64,000 bases of DNA from Bacteroidetes bacterium GWE2_42_24 (GCA_001768515.1 MEOA01000001.1:62001-126000), one strand, 5' to 3'; counted from the first letter of the stretch, positions 8,925 through 18,267 are shown. Notes: generated by a model not told the origin, from the sequence alone. Made by a program: numbers and translations.

Positions 8925-9872
8925 CTATTTACATTTCAGCACCTGCTTAATCTGGTACTCGGCTCCTTTAACATTTGGGCCTGTCGTTACCTTTTTAAAG
9001 GCTTCACAAGCGCCATCATTATCACCTTTCCCCTGCAGTGCAGTACCTAGTTGGAAAAAGAGGTCGCTCTTATCTTTCGTTTCAAGCTCAATAGCTTTGT
9101 TGAAGGCCATGATGGCATTGTCCCATTTCTTGATACTATTGTAAGCGATGCCCAGATAGTTGTAGGTCTTGGCATCCTCACTATACGTAGTTGCTTTGGA
9201 AAGCAAGTCGGCGGCTTCGGTATAATTTTTGCCCTTCAGAGCCTTAGCACCTGCATAACCATAACGTTTTGCTGCAAACTCTTTTCCTTTAGCAACAAAA
9301 GGACTGTTAGCATCAATTGCAACCATGGCATCAAAGGTTTCCGAAAGCTTAGACAAGTTATCAGTGACACCATAAACCTTCATTTTAAAATCCATTGTTT
9401 GCAGGTTTCCCGGATCAAGTTCAAGGGATTTGGAAAAACTCACCTCAGCATTGGTATAATCTTTAACCTTAAATTGTTCCAGGCCCAGTGCAAGGTACAA
9501 CTGAGGCAGTAACTTTTCAACAGCAGTTTTTGTAGCTTCATCATTATAGGCACCTGCAGCTTCCAGCGCGGGCTGGCAGCCATCGATTGCACCCTGAAAG
9601 TCCTTTTCTTCATTAGATTTTAAAACCAGCCTGTAATAAAGGCCGGGGATCTGCGCCATTGATTGTTTTTTTAGTTCGTCAGCATCTGTCCCTACCTTAT
9701 CACAGATGGTGATGGTTGATTTGAAGGCTCCGATGGCTCCGTTGACATCCGTTTCAATCAGTTTTACAGCATTGTTGAAGGAGGCTCCGGCATCATCCAT
9801 CGTTTGTGCTGTTGCGACAAAAGAAGAGGCAACAGCAACAATGGTAAGCAGTGAGCGTTTCACTAAATTCAT
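8925..9872 (-). CDS. Secreted tetratricopeptide-repeat protein
   Basis: 315 residues. A Sec signal peptide (hydrophobic core followed by VATAQ) directs export. The mature protein is helical with TPR units: AEVSFSKSLELDPGNL (about 142-160), then a strong pair near the C-terminus (AKTYNYLGIAYNSIKKWDNAI... and LFFQLGTALQGKGDNDGACEAF). TPRs mediate protein-protein contacts, so a periplasmic or outer-membrane-associated scaffold is likely; I cannot assign a pathway. The minus strand carries TAACTTTG (9925-9918), a -7 match with no obvious -33 partner. It is single-gene, ended by the 8873-8903 terminator. Confidence 0.85.
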   Translation of the reverse strand: MNLVKRSLLTIVAVASSFVATAQTMDDAGASFNNAVKLIETDVNGAIGAFKSTITICDKVGTDADELKKQSMAQIPGLYYRLVLKSNEEKDFQGAIDGCQPALEAAGAYNDEATKTAVEKLLPQLYLALGLEQFKVKDYTNAEVSFSKSLELDPGNLQTMDFKMKVYGVTDNLSKLSETFDAMVAIDANSPFVAKGKEFAAKRYGYAGAKALKGKNYTEAADLLSKATTYSEDAKTYNYLGIAYNSIKKWDNAIMAFNKAIELETKDKSDLFFQLGTALQGKGDNDGACEAFKKVTTGPNVKGAEYQIKQVLKCK

Positions 9873-9973
9873 AAGGCAAAATGGTTTAATTAGTAAACAA
9901 TTATGTTATATTGTTGACAAAGTTAACGATATATTCTGAATGAAGCATAAAACTATATCAAACAATTCGATCT

Positions 9974-10005
9974 GTGGCATATTCTATATAACGACGATAT
10001 GCCAC
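9974..10005. repeat. 9-bp inverted repeat between the TPR and Spy-like genes
   Basis: GTGGCATAT (9974-9982) and ATATGCCAC (9997-10005) are exact reverse complements with a 14-base loop. It lies 55 bp after the stop of the Spy-like gene (minus strand) and about 50 bp upstream of the -7 match of the TPR gene. Without a T-run it is either a weak terminator of the sigma operon or an operator for the TPR gene. Confidence 0.4.
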
Positions 10006-10060
10006 TAAAAGTATTTGATAAGAAACCCTTTTAACTAATTATAAGTATAAAAACAAACTA

Positions 10061-10600
10061 TTAGTTACCTCCTCTATAACGATGACGGGGGCCTCCTTTT
10101 CCATTTCCTCTTCCCTGCCCGGATCCCTGTCCTCTGCAAGTTGCAGATTCGTCGATAATGCTTCGGTACAATTGCCCAAGCATTGCAGATTGATCGTTTG
10201 AGCAGATTTTCTTAACATTGATGATATGGCGATTGGTTTCCTTCTTAATCTGACTTTGTACCAGACTAATTTCATCACTCAATCTGTTCAGTTGAATAGT
10301 ATCAGGAGCAGCTTTGCTCAATTCGTCGGCTACCTCGTATTGCAGGGTATTCAACTGTTGATAAAAAGGATCGGTAGCCTTGCGATATTTATCAACAAGC
10401 TCATAAAAAACCTCCTGCTGATCAGATGTCAGTTTTAACTGTTGGCTTACAAATGCGAACCCACGACCCAGTGCTGCCTGCCTGACAATTTCTTCGGCCT
10501 GATATTTCTGTTTAAGGCTAATTGTAATCACCGCCGTTACAGAAATAACAAAGAGCAGTAGCGTAATAAAAAACAATGATTTATAAACTCTATTTGTCAT
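10061..10600 (-). CDS. Spy/CpxP-like periplasmic protein (heavy-metal-sensor type)
   Basis: 179 residues. One N-terminal membrane segment (about 8-28) anchors a periplasmic all-helical domain. The segment LKLTSDQQEVFYELVDKYRK followed by long helices and DEISLVQSQIKKETNRH is the LTxxQ-type layout of the Spy/CpxP family, which binds unfolded proteins or metals and feeds envelope-stress signalling. The C-terminal 30 residues are Gly/Arg-rich (GQGSGQGRGNGKGG) and look disordered. It is the last gene of a sigma/anti-sigma-like operon, starting 3 bp after the preceding stop. Calling it a metal sensor is inference from family and context. Confidence 0.75.
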   Translation of the reverse strand: MTNRVYKSLFFITLLLFVISVTAVITISLKQKYQAEEIVRQAALGRGFAFVSQQLKLTSDQQEVFYELVDKYRKATDPFYQQLNTLQYEVADELSKAAPDTIQLNRLSDEISLVQSQIKKETNRHIINVKKICSNDQSAMLGQLYRSIIDESATCRGQGSGQGRGNGKGGPRHRYRGGN

Positions 10601-10603
10601 TTT

Positions 10604-10993
10604 TTATTCCTCCTCATCGGATAAAAGATATTCAAACGGATCTATTTGGGTCATCCCGATGCCCAGATCATTGGCTACAAACATCAGCTCATTTTCCGGT
10701 ACAGGTGAATTCTTTCTGTAATCAACAAGATTTCCCAGTCCAATACCTACAGCAACAGCAAGAACAGCAGCCGCTGCAAAGGCTGAAATTGTTTTTGTTC
10801 TTGAGAAAGGTGGTGTATGGTGGTGTTTAATCATCGACAACACCCGTTCAGAGAAAAGGGGATCGTCGGGAACCTCAACAGGCAAAGCCCAACCGGCAAT
10901 CATGGCATCAAGCCGCCGTCCGGCTTCATCCTGTTTTACCTGCTCATTGTGGGGCAAACCACTTGCGTCTGATATAATCTTCCTGTTTTGCAT
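10604..10993 (-). CDS. Small membrane protein, probable anti-sigma factor
   Basis: 129 residues. The first 70 residues are soluble and polar (GRRLDAMIAGWALPVEVPDDPLFSERVL), followed by one transmembrane helix (about 75-97, SAFAAAAVLAVAVGIGLGNLV) and a short periplasmic acidic tail. A cytoplasmic domain plus one membrane span, encoded 11 bp after an ECF sigma factor, is the usual form of an anti-sigma factor that holds its sigma at the membrane. It lacks the HxxxCxxC zinc motif of the ZAS class. The assignment rests on context and topology. Confidence 0.65.
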   Translation of the reverse strand: MQNRKIISDASGLPHNEQVKQDEAGRRLDAMIAGWALPVEVPDDPLFSERVLSMIKHHHTPPFSRTKTISAFAAAAVLAVAVGIGLGNLVDYRKNSPVPENELMFVANDLGIGMTQIDPFEYLLSDEEE

Positions 10994-11004
10994 GCTAACG
11001 TGTT

Positions 11005-11577
11005 TTAATTCGATAACGAATAATAGTGATTTAATTTTTTACGAAGATTGGTACGGGCGCGATGGATCAATGATTCGACAGCTTTTTCTGACAATTCCAT
11101 CACGGCTGCCACCTCTTTTTGTGAAAGACCCTCTGCCTGGGAAAGGACGAAAGCAGCCCGCTGATTTCCGGGCAATGTATCCAATGCCTGATTTATCAGT
11201 TGAGCGCTTTCACTGCGCAAGAGACCAGTGGCTGTCTCATCAGCACGTGTTTCCGGCTCGCGGTAGTCAGGGACTCTGAGCAAACCTGAATACCAGTTTC
11301 TTCGCTTTGCGCGTTGCACCGAATTAAGTGCCTTATTAACGGTAATGCGATAAATCCAAGTGCTGACGGAGGAGTCACCTCTGAACTTATTTATCGACCG
11401 CCATACTTCAATGAACACCTCCTGTGTAAGATCGCTGCAATCGTCGGAATTGGTCACAAATCTCGCTACAGTCCGGTACACGAGTGGACGATAGTGCTCA
11501 ACCAGCTCCCTAAAAGCCGTCTGATCACCCTTTTTTATCAATTCAAGCCAGAGTTGATTGTTCATAGAGTTAAGCAC
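11005..11577 (-). CDS. ECF-type RNA polymerase sigma factor
   Basis: 190 residues, usual for the group. Region 2 (about 22-90) contains FRELVEHYRPLVYRTVARFV and the core-binding motif DLTQEVFIEVWRSI plus STWIYRITVNKALN; region 4 (about 125-185) contains LPGNQRAAFVLSQAEGLSQKEVAAVMELSEKAVESLIHRARTNL-type helix-turn-helix sequence. It should direct transcription of an envelope-stress or metal-response regulon. A second ATG four codons in (11565) is a possible start. It heads an operon with the anti-sigma-like and Spy-like genes and follows the repeat protein gene by 64 bp on the same strand. Confidence 0.93.
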   Translation of the reverse strand: MLNSMNNQLWLELIKKGDQTAFRELVEHYRPLVYRTVARFVTNSDDCSDLTQEVFIEVWRSINKFRGDSSVSTWIYRITVNKALNSVQRAKRRNWYSGLLRVPDYREPETRADETATGLLRSESAQLINQALDTLPGNQRAAFVLSQAEGLSQKEVAAVMELSEKAVESLIHRARTNLRKKLNHYYSLSN

Positions 11578-11641
11578 GGGGAAAAGGGAGTGGGCAAATT
11601 TTGCAGCCCTGTCTCCCTGTGATCACCGGTATTGGATACAT

Positions 11642-12103
11642 CTACTTTGTCGGGTTTACATTAACCGGCTGAGAAACGGCCTGGTTATTTCTGCCACAGC
11701 ATCTTCCCTGACGAAAACCATGTCTTGCCCTGTTTCCATTCCCGCGAAAAGCCCCCTGATTTCGTCCGGCTCCCCGTTTACTCCCCTGGGTATACCTGTC
11801 GCAAACACCATCGTTGTTGGCATCAACAAATTGGCGCCCCCTGCCGTTGGCAGGTCGTTCAGACCAGTTATCACAAACACCATCCTTGTTGGCATCTACA
11901 AATTGATGTCCCCTGCCATTGGTGGATCGTTCAGACCAATTATCACATATACCATCGTTGTTGGTATCTACAAAATTTCGCAGCGGCAACTGTTGCTTCC
12001 CGATATTGGTATCAGCAACCGTAGAAGTTAAGTTCTGTGCATTAAGTTGATACGAAAGAATCAATGCAACAGTCAAAATTAAAGGAAACACAATCTTTTT
12101 CAT
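11642..12103 (-). CDS. Secreted protein with tandem Asp-rich, EF-hand-like repeats
   Basis: 153 residues from the ATG at 12103, chosen because it begins a clear signal peptide (MKKIVFPLILTVALILSYQLNAQ); the frame is open up to 12253 but the extra residues do not look like a leader. After a short linker come 24-residue repeats with the core FVDxNxDGxCDNWSER (residues 44-67, 68-91 and a partial 92-102). The D-x-N-x-D-G-x-C-D spacing is that of an EF-hand loop or a thrombospondin type-3 repeat, implying Ca2+ binding or another metal. The C-terminus is Arg/Gly-rich with a CC pair. Its position upstream of an ECF sigma/Spy-like module suggests a periplasmic metal or stress role; that is inference. 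Confidence 0.7.
   Translation of the reverse strand: MKKIVFPLILTVALILSYQLNAQNLTSTVADTNIGKQQLPLRNFVDTNNDGICDNWSERSTNGRGHQFVDANKDGVCDNWSERPANGRGRQFVDANNDGVCDRYTQGSKRGAGRNQGAFRGNGNRARHGFRQGRCCGRNNQAVSQPVNVNPTK
11798..11974 (-). repeat. 72-bp tandem repeat within the EF-hand-like gene
   Basis: Two full 72-bp units (11974-11903 and 11902-11831) and a partial third (11830-11798) encode the 24-residue repeat. The copies remain similar at DNA level, pointing to recent in-frame duplication and a copy number that may vary between strains. Confidence 0.75.
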
Positions 12104-12319
12104 AGCTAATAATGTTTGGTGAAAATAATGAATGATTATTACTATAGACAAAAAACTATCAAATTTCCTTCGTTTGCCTGAATATAAAATTGAAACAATA
12201 CTACTTTTTAGAAAAGAGACATCTATTTTGTGCATGCAGTGAAACAAAATCAAACGAACTGAGTATAACTCTCTTCATTAGGTGGAAGATTCGTTTGTAA
12301 ATTGTAAGTAGCATACAAA

Positions 12320-12874
12320 ATGATTATTATTCCAAACTTACTAATCGTTACCGGAAACGCACGTAACGTTGGGAAAACCACGCTGGTTGATGCCATTATA
12401 CGCAAATTTGCAGAAAGACATAAAATTATCGGACTGAAGGTAAGCATCTTACGGTCAGATGAGAATGTTTTTCACGGGCATCATCATGGAGAACCACCAC
12501 AGACATATCTCATAGAAGAAGAGACTGATCATAGCGGGAGCAGCGATACATCGAGGATGATACTCGCAGGCGCTTGCCGTTCATGGTATGTAAGAGCCCA
12601 ACCAGATTATCTGGAGAAGGCTCTTTCCGAATTTCTTACAATTGCCCCAACCGATGCATTGATAGTGGCCGAGTCGCGCGCCCTGCGAACCGTAGCAGAG
12701 CCATCAATCTTAATTCTGATTGAACGCCGAAATCCCTGGATTGGGCTTAAATCCATAGAAGATTTGATTCCACTGGCTTCAATGCATATCAGAACTGGTC
12801 CCGGCTATCTTTCTTTACCAAAGACACTCAAACGGATCGACACTAACGGAAAAAGCTGGCATCTTAATGTTTAG
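12320..12874 (+). CDS. MobB-like P-loop nucleotide-binding protein
   Basis: 184 residues. It begins with a strand and Walker A motif (IVTGNARNVGKTTL, about residues 9-22), has a region of His-rich sequence (FHGHHHGEPPQ, about 51-61) and a later strand with ALIVAESRALR that resembles the MobB/SIMIBI switch region. MobB-family proteins bind GTP and assist molybdenum-cofactor maturation, but related proteins serve other metal or cofactor tasks. No molybdopterin genes are near, so the function should be read only as MobB-like NTPase. The His-rich stretch may bind metal. Confidence 0.65.
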   Translation: MIIIPNLLIVTGNARNVGKTTLVDAIIRKFAERHKIIGLKVSILRSDENVFHGHHHGEPPQTYLIEEETDHSGSSDTSRMILAGACRSWYVRAQPDYLEKALSEFLTIAPTDALIVAESRALRTVAEPSILILIERRNPWIGLKSIEDLIPLASMHIRTGPGYLSLPKTLKRIDTNGKSWHLNV

Positions 12875-12985
12875 TTTTTTTGGCCTGATAGCAGGGTCAA
12901 ACGGGAATAATTTATATTTTTACCATTGCGTAACCTGCTGGCTTGTGATCGGGTCAAAGCCGTATTGCTGACGCCTTTTACCATA

Positions 12986-15130
12986 ATGGACAAAATCAGA
13001 ACAATAGCAAAAAAGAAAGCTCACCGCTCTCTTCCGAGGGTACATGGTTTGCGTGTATATTTTACCTCAATTATCATTTATTACCTTCTGGTAACTCCAT
13101 TCCTGCTGCTACTATATGTTAAAAATGCAGAAAAGATGATGCCAGGACGGCACGTTCAGCGTTATGAAAATTCCAGGAACGTTAGTGATTCCCTCAGTGA
13201 CCGGCATACCGACAGCATTGAAAATTCTGCATCCAATATAAGCAAAAAAGATGGCAGCGATACAATAAGTGGCATAATGACTGTAACTGGCGATTCATTA
13301 AACGTCGCCACAGCTGCCAATAATCAGGATGCCGACAATGGTATGGCGGTCGGGAGCAGTATGGGCTTACAAATCAAATTATTACTAATAGCGATCGTTG
13401 CGGGTATGTTTGTCAACTATCCGTTCAAACGATATTTCCGAATCAGGCGCCGAGGGAAACAAGCCTCCTACAGACTTCATGCCTTGTGCAAAAAATGGAT
13501 ACTTAAACTACCTGCTATTCACTCCATCATTCTTCTGGTAGCTTTTGGCATAGGCCATATCTTTGTATTGATTACACTCCAGAATCCCGACTCTTACATT
13601 AATGAAGCGGCAAGAGCCTACGATCGGCAATTCTTCTACATCTCGCTAATTGCTTCATTGCTGGTAGTTATGTTCGCCTTTTATTGGATCAGGCATCGCG
13701 TTCATATCAAGTATCTCGAACACATCTATAGTAATGAAGAGATGCACACCCGGGTTTTCAAATCAGCGACAGGGCGTATAAAAAACAGATTATGGATCAC
13801 TAGTGGAACTACTACATTGCTCCCTTTACTGGTAGTAATTATATACTTGCTGCAGAGTTTTACCAGCGTCTCAGATCTTGGGTTCAACCTACGAGAAGCC
13901 CCTGAAGATGTCAGGCGAGTTTTGCTGGGAGACCAGGCGGCCTTTGGCGGAATAGTGCGATTCGATGAAGGATCTTCTGATTCCCTGTTTTATGTAAATG
14001 CGTTTAACAGTCTGGTGATGATGATTGGTATTTACAGTGGCATCTTTGTATCATTACTCTATATCTTCTTCTTCATTAAATGGAACACTGAAGATCTGGT
14101 ATTTCCTGTAAAAGAACTGCTGGCCAACATGAAACGTACTGGAGAAGGAGCCATGAACAGCTATGCACTTGTCCGGACTAATGATGAGTTGGGAGAACTT
14201 ACAGAAGGATACAACGACATGACCCGGCAGATAAGCGAATATATTGGCAGCATCAACCGCATCAACGAATCCTATTTCAGGTTTGTTCCCAGGCAGTTTC
14301 TTGATATGCTTGGAAAAGAAGCCATTACCGACATTCAGCTTGGTGATCAGGTGCAAAAAGAGATGTCGGTGCTATTTACCGATATCCGTGATTTTACTTC
14401 CATGTCGGAGGCTATGACCCTTCAGGAGAATTTCGATTTTATAAACAACTACCTTGGTTTGATGGAGCCAGTTATCAGTCGTAATCACGGCTTCATTGAC
14501 AAATACATGGGCGACAGCATCATGGCCCTTTTCAGCGGAAAAGTAGAAAACGCCATCAATGCAGCCATTGAGATGCGTCGTACCTTAAACGACTACAATC
14601 AGGTTCGTGAAACAGAAGGAAAGCCACCCCTCAACATGGGCGTTGGTATTCACACCGGAGACCTGATGCTTGGTGTTGTAGGAGGCCATGGCCGTATGGA
14701 AGGAACCGTGATTTCGGATGCGGTAAACCTTGCAAGCAGACTTGAAGGACTCACGAAAATATATAGCTCAGCGGTTATCATTTCGCAAGACACCCTGATC
14801 AAGCTCGACGATCCATTCCGCTATTCATACCGTTTCCTCGATATCGTGAAAGTTAAAGGAAAGAAGGAATCCGTTTACATATTTGAAATACTCGATGGGG
14901 AATCAGATGAAGAAAAAGGGCTCAGGATGAAAACCAGAGCAGATTTCAACCGTGGTCTGGAACTATACCGATCAAAACGATTCGAGGACGCCCTCGAATA
15001 CTTCAAGGCTGTTGTACTTGGAAATCCCTCTGATGGTGCTGCCCGCCTTTATCAACAGCGTTGCATTACCAACCTCCACCAGGGTATTCCTGAGGATTGG
15101 GATGGTGTAGAAGTGATTAACACTAAATAG
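12986..15130 (+). CDS. Membrane class III adenylate cyclase with HAMP and TPR-like tail
   Basis: 714 residues from the ATG at 12986; a TTG 20 codons upstream is less likely. Two halves: an N-terminal part with about six transmembrane helices and a low-complexity extracytoplasmic loop, then a HAMP domain (about 370-425), a class III cyclase domain (about 455-630) and a helical TPR-like tail (FNRGLELYRSKRFEDALEYF). Catalytic features are intact: metal-binding Asp466 and Asp510, purine-specifying Lys506 and Asp578, and transition-state Asn581 and Arg585. Lys/Asp at the specificity positions favours ATP, so the product should be cAMP. It is followed 14 bp later by a PagL-like gene. Confidence 0.9.
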   Translation: MDKIRTIAKKKAHRSLPRVHGLRVYFTSIIIYYLLVTPFLLLLYVKNAEKMMPGRHVQRYENSRNVSDSLSDRHTDSIENSASNISKKDGSDTISGIMTVTGDSLNVATAANNQDADNGMAVGSSMGLQIKLLLIAIVAGMFVNYPFKRYFRIRRRGKQASYRLHALCKKWILKLPAIHSIILLVAFGIGHIFVLITLQNPDSYINEAARAYDRQFFYISLIASLLVVMFAFYWIRHRVHIKYLEHIYSNEEMHTRVFKSATGRIKNRLWITSGTTTLLPLLVVIIYLLQSFTSVSDLGFNLREAPEDVRRVLLGDQAAFGGIVRFDEGSSDSLFYVNAFNSLVMMIGIYSGIFVSLLYIFFFIKWNTEDLVFPVKELLANMKRTGEGAMNSYALVRTNDELGELTEGYNDMTRQISEYIGSINRINESYFRFVPRQFLDMLGKEAITDIQLGDQVQKEMSVLFTDIRDFTSMSEAMTLQENFDFINNYLGLMEPVISRNHGFIDKYMGDSIMALFSGKVENAINAAIEMRRTLNDYNQVRETEGKPPLNMGVGIHTGDLMLGVVGGHGRMEGTVISDAVNLASRLEGLTKIYSSAVIISQDTLIKLDDPFRYSYRFLDIVKVKGKKESVYIFEILDGESDEEKGLRMKTRADFNRGLELYRSKRFEDALEYFKAVVLGNPSDGAARLYQQRCITNLHQGIPEDWDGVEVINTK

Positions 15131-15144
15131 GCTGAACATTCGCG

Positions 15145-16344
15145 ATGCCTGTCATTAATACTGCCTTTAAATATTCTGCACGTCTGACAATTGCCGGACT
15201 TCTGGTCTGGTCAACTATCATTAATAACGCCGTAGCCCAGACAAATGACACCTCGTATAAATCTGTTTTTGTCGCTGGATTTGACCTGCACTCCGGAACC
15301 ATCCTAAAAAACTACCCAACCTTTCCGTCGCGTTCTATGGCCCTTCTTGGACAATTCAACGTCGGACATCAAACATTCGGGCATAGAAGCTGGCATTCCG
15401 ATATAAAGTTTCCTGAAACCGGGCTATCAATTACTGCAGGGACTCTTGGTAATCAACATGTTTTAGGAAATGTAATTGGATTGATGCCTTACCTTGGGTG
15501 GCGCATCAACAATTCAAAAAGATGGGAATTAAACCTCAGAATTGGCATGGGCTTTGCCTGGTTTACCAAACCCTATAATGAAATCAATAATCAGGAGAAC
15601 ACCCTAATGGGTTCATCGCTGGCAAACATGACACAAATGGTTCTGGTTGCAGGGATACCACTGAATAAAAAGATACAGATTGAAACCGGATTTTCATTTG
15701 TCCACTTCAGCAATGGGCACACGCGGTTACCAAACCTTGGAATAAACATACCCTGTCTGTTTGCAGGACTAAAGTTGAAAACTGAAAAGCTCAACAGTGC
15801 TCCACGATACATGCACCCAGACACCCTACCTGATCGATACCAGATGGTCGTTGAGCTACTCGGCGGGAGGCACGAGTTTGGTGAATCAACCGAGCCAACA
15901 GGAGGCATCAGCTATCCGGTATATGGGTTGGGCTTGGGTATCCGCTGGCTCCCATCAAGGTTGCATACTTTTACAGCGTCGATCGAGTGGAACTATTACA
16001 GCAGTTTCTATGACTTCGCCATCCTGAACCGCATGACCGATCATCAGCAATGGCTCTATGCATCCACCATCATTTTCTACGCGGGGCATGAATTTATTTT
16101 GGGCCATCTAGGTCTCGATACGCGCATTGGGTTCTATCTCCACAATCCCTTCCGGCAAGATTATGAGGCCAATATCCTGAAAAGTGAAGGTGGTACCAAA
16201 CTAATCAACTCAAATAAACTGGGATTCAACTGGTATCTATTTGATCCGGCTACATCTATCTGGAATCTGAGATTTGGTATCTATATCAAGGCAAATCTGG
16301 GTCAGGCGGATTATACCGGAGTCGGGCTATCACTTATTTTCTGA
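15145..16344 (+). CDS. PagL-like lipid A 3-O-deacylase/acyloxyacyl hydrolase
   Basis: 399 residues. A signal sequence ends near AVAQ (residue 32). The mature protein is rich in amphipathic strands, as expected for an outer-membrane beta-barrel. The motif HFSNG followed by LPNLGIN (about residues 187-200) matches the PagL catalytic signature, with His187 and Ser189 as the His-Ser pair. PagL removes the 3-O-linked acyl chain of lipid A. This protein is about twice the length of classical PagL; the second half (from about 225) looks like another set of beta-strands. It shares a likely transcript with the adenylate cyclase gene. Confidence 0.8.
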   Translation: MPVINTAFKYSARLTIAGLLVWSTIINNAVAQTNDTSYKSVFVAGFDLHSGTILKNYPTFPSRSMALLGQFNVGHQTFGHRSWHSDIKFPETGLSITAGTLGNQHVLGNVIGLMPYLGWRINNSKRWELNLRIGMGFAWFTKPYNEINNQENTLMGSSLANMTQMVLVAGIPLNKKIQIETGFSFVHFSNGHTRLPNLGINIPCLFAGLKLKTEKLNSAPRYMHPDTLPDRYQMVVELLGGRHEFGESTEPTGGISYPVYGLGLGIRWLPSRLHTFTASIEWNYYSSFYDFAILNRMTDHQQWLYASTIIFYAGHEFILGHLGLDTRIGFYLHNPFRQDYEANILKSEGGTKLINSNKLGFNWYLFDPATSIWNLRFGIYIKANLGQADYTGVGLSLIF

Positions 16345-16481
16345 CATTCTACTGCAGCATCTTCCGGTAGATTTGAATTCCCTGTCCATGCACCAGCCTG
16401 CTGGGAACCCATCTTACCCCTCTTCCTCTGGAAAGTCGGGAACAGCAATTTTTTCGTAACTTTACCGATTCAAAATAAGTC

Positions 16482-18224
16482 ATGGAAAAAAACTGGATAG
16501 TCAAACCACAAGGCGACCCCACAATTATAAGAAGGCTTTCCAAGGAACTCAATATTAATGAGATTCTTGCCTCATTATTGGTGCAACGTGGGATTTCAAC
16601 CTTCGAAGAAGCCCGGCTATTCTTTCGTCCACAACTTGACCAGCTTCACGATCCTTTTCTAATGAAGGATATGGAAAAGGCTGTAACGAGAATTGAATCT
16701 GCCATAGAAAATGAAGAAAAGATTCTTGTGTATGGCGATTATGATGTTGATGGAACTACCGCAGTTGCGCTGGTCTATACCTGGCTAAGACAGTTTGTTG
16801 AGTCACTCGATTTTTACATTCCCGACCGATACAGTGAAGGTTACGGAATCAGTTATCAAAGCATCGACTATGCTGCAAAAAACGGATTCACCCTTATCAT
16901 CGCGCTCGATTGCGGGATAAAGGCCGTTGAGAAAATCGCTTATGCTTCCTCCATTGGGGTTGACTTCATCATCTGCGATCACCACCGCCCTGGTGATGAA
17001 CTACCAAATGCTGTTGCTGTACTTGATCCCAAACGACCTGATTGCTCATACCCCTTTGATGAACTTAGTGGTTGCGGCGTCGGCTTCAAACTTATTCAGG
17101 CGTTATCCTCCAAAAAAGGGCTTCCATTCGATTCATTGACCGAATATCTCGACCTTGTAGTTGTAAGTATTGCAAGTGATATTGTCCCTATTACCGGGGA
17201 GAACAGAATTCTGGCTTATTTCGGGCTTCAGCTTATTAACTCAAAACCCAGACCCGGCTTTGAGGCCCTGGTCCTTGTCACTGGCGTCAGTCGTACACCT
17301 GCAGGGCCATATTATTTCAATAAAGAACTAACGGTCAGTGATCTGGTGTTCGGAGTTGGCCCCAGGATAAATGCTGCAGGCAGGATAGAAACAGGAAGAA
17401 ATTCTGTCGACCTGCTTGTTACCCGTTCACTTGAAGAGGCCCATATCATGGCCGATCAGATCAATAATTGTAACAATGAACGTCGTAGCCTGGATTCACA
17501 AACTACTCAGGAAGCACTCGACAGCATTATCAACGATCCGGCACTAAAGGATAATCTTACAACTGTATTATATAGACCCGACTGGCACAAAGGGGTTATA
17601 GGGATAGTAGCATCAAGGCTTACAGAAGTCTTCTACAGGCCTACAATCATCTTTTGCAAGAGTAATGGAATGATTACCGGTTCTGCGCGTTCCATTAAAG
17701 ACTTTGACATCTACGATGCGGTTGATCATTGCTCAGGTTTGCTGGAGCATTTCGGCGGGCACAAATATGCCGCCGGATTATCGCTAAAACCTGAAAACCT
17801 TGAGGAATTCCGGGATCGTTTCGAAGCTTATGCCCGAGATGTATTTAAAGCTGGCGCACCAGTTCCTGAAATTGAAATAGATGCCATCCTTACGCTAGGG
17901 GATATTAATCCCAAGTTCTATACTATCCTCAAACAATTTGCTCCATTTGGACCGGGCAATATGGCCCCGATTTTTCTGACTGAAAGGGTTATGGATACAG
18001 GCTATTCGCGAATTGTGGGCAAAAACCATATTAAGCTTTCAGTTGTTCATCCTCACATCAGCGGGTTCCCAATTTCGGGGATTGCTTTCCAGTTAGGCGA
18101 TTCCTTTTCTGATATCCACAAAGGAACTCCTTTCAACATTTGTTATCAGATTGAGGAGAATGACTGGAATGGAAAGACAACACTCCAACTTAATGTGAAG
18201 GATATGAAAATGGGTGCTCTGTAA
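16482..18224 (+). CDS. recJ: Single-stranded-DNA-specific 5'-3' exonuclease RecJ
   Basis: 580 residues. RecJ degrades single-stranded DNA 5' to 3' in recombination, mismatch and base-excision repair. The DHH domain has YGDYDVDGTTA (about residues 83-93), IALDCGIK and the signature DHH at 166-168; the C-terminal DHHA1 domain has GSARSIKDFD and the GGHKYAAG motif; an OB-like domain follows. All metal-binding motifs appear intact. It is transcribed alone and ends at a strong bidirectional terminator. Confidence 0.97.
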   Translation: MEKNWIVKPQGDPTIIRRLSKELNINEILASLLVQRGISTFEEARLFFRPQLDQLHDPFLMKDMEKAVTRIESAIENEEKILVYGDYDVDGTTAVALVYTWLRQFVESLDFYIPDRYSEGYGISYQSIDYAAKNGFTLIIALDCGIKAVEKIAYASSIGVDFIICDHHRPGDELPNAVAVLDPKRPDCSYPFDELSGCGVGFKLIQALSSKKGLPFDSLTEYLDLVVVSIASDIVPITGENRILAYFGLQLINSKPRPGFEALVLVTGVSRTPAGPYYFNKELTVSDLVFGVGPRINAAGRIETGRNSVDLLVTRSLEEAHIMADQINNCNNERRSLDSQTTQEALDSIINDPALKDNLTTVLYRPDWHKGVIGIVASRLTEVFYRPTIIFCKSNGMITGSARSIKDFDIYDAVDHCSGLLEHFGGHKYAAGLSLKPENLEEFRDRFEAYARDVFKAGAPVPEIEIDAILTLGDINPKFYTILKQFAPFGPGNMAPIFLTERVMDTGYSRIVGKNHIKLSVVHPHISGFPISGIAFQLGDSFSDIHKGTPFNICYQIEENDWNGKTTLQLNVKDMKMGAL

Positions 18225-18267
18225 AGACATTACAATTTTAGCATTTTACAACAACCCCTTATAACAT

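Noticed and set aside
12926..12985. TTG start for the adenylate cyclase
   Set aside because: The ATG at 12986 gives a basic N-terminus just before the first membrane helix; the TTG extension adds nothing recognisable.
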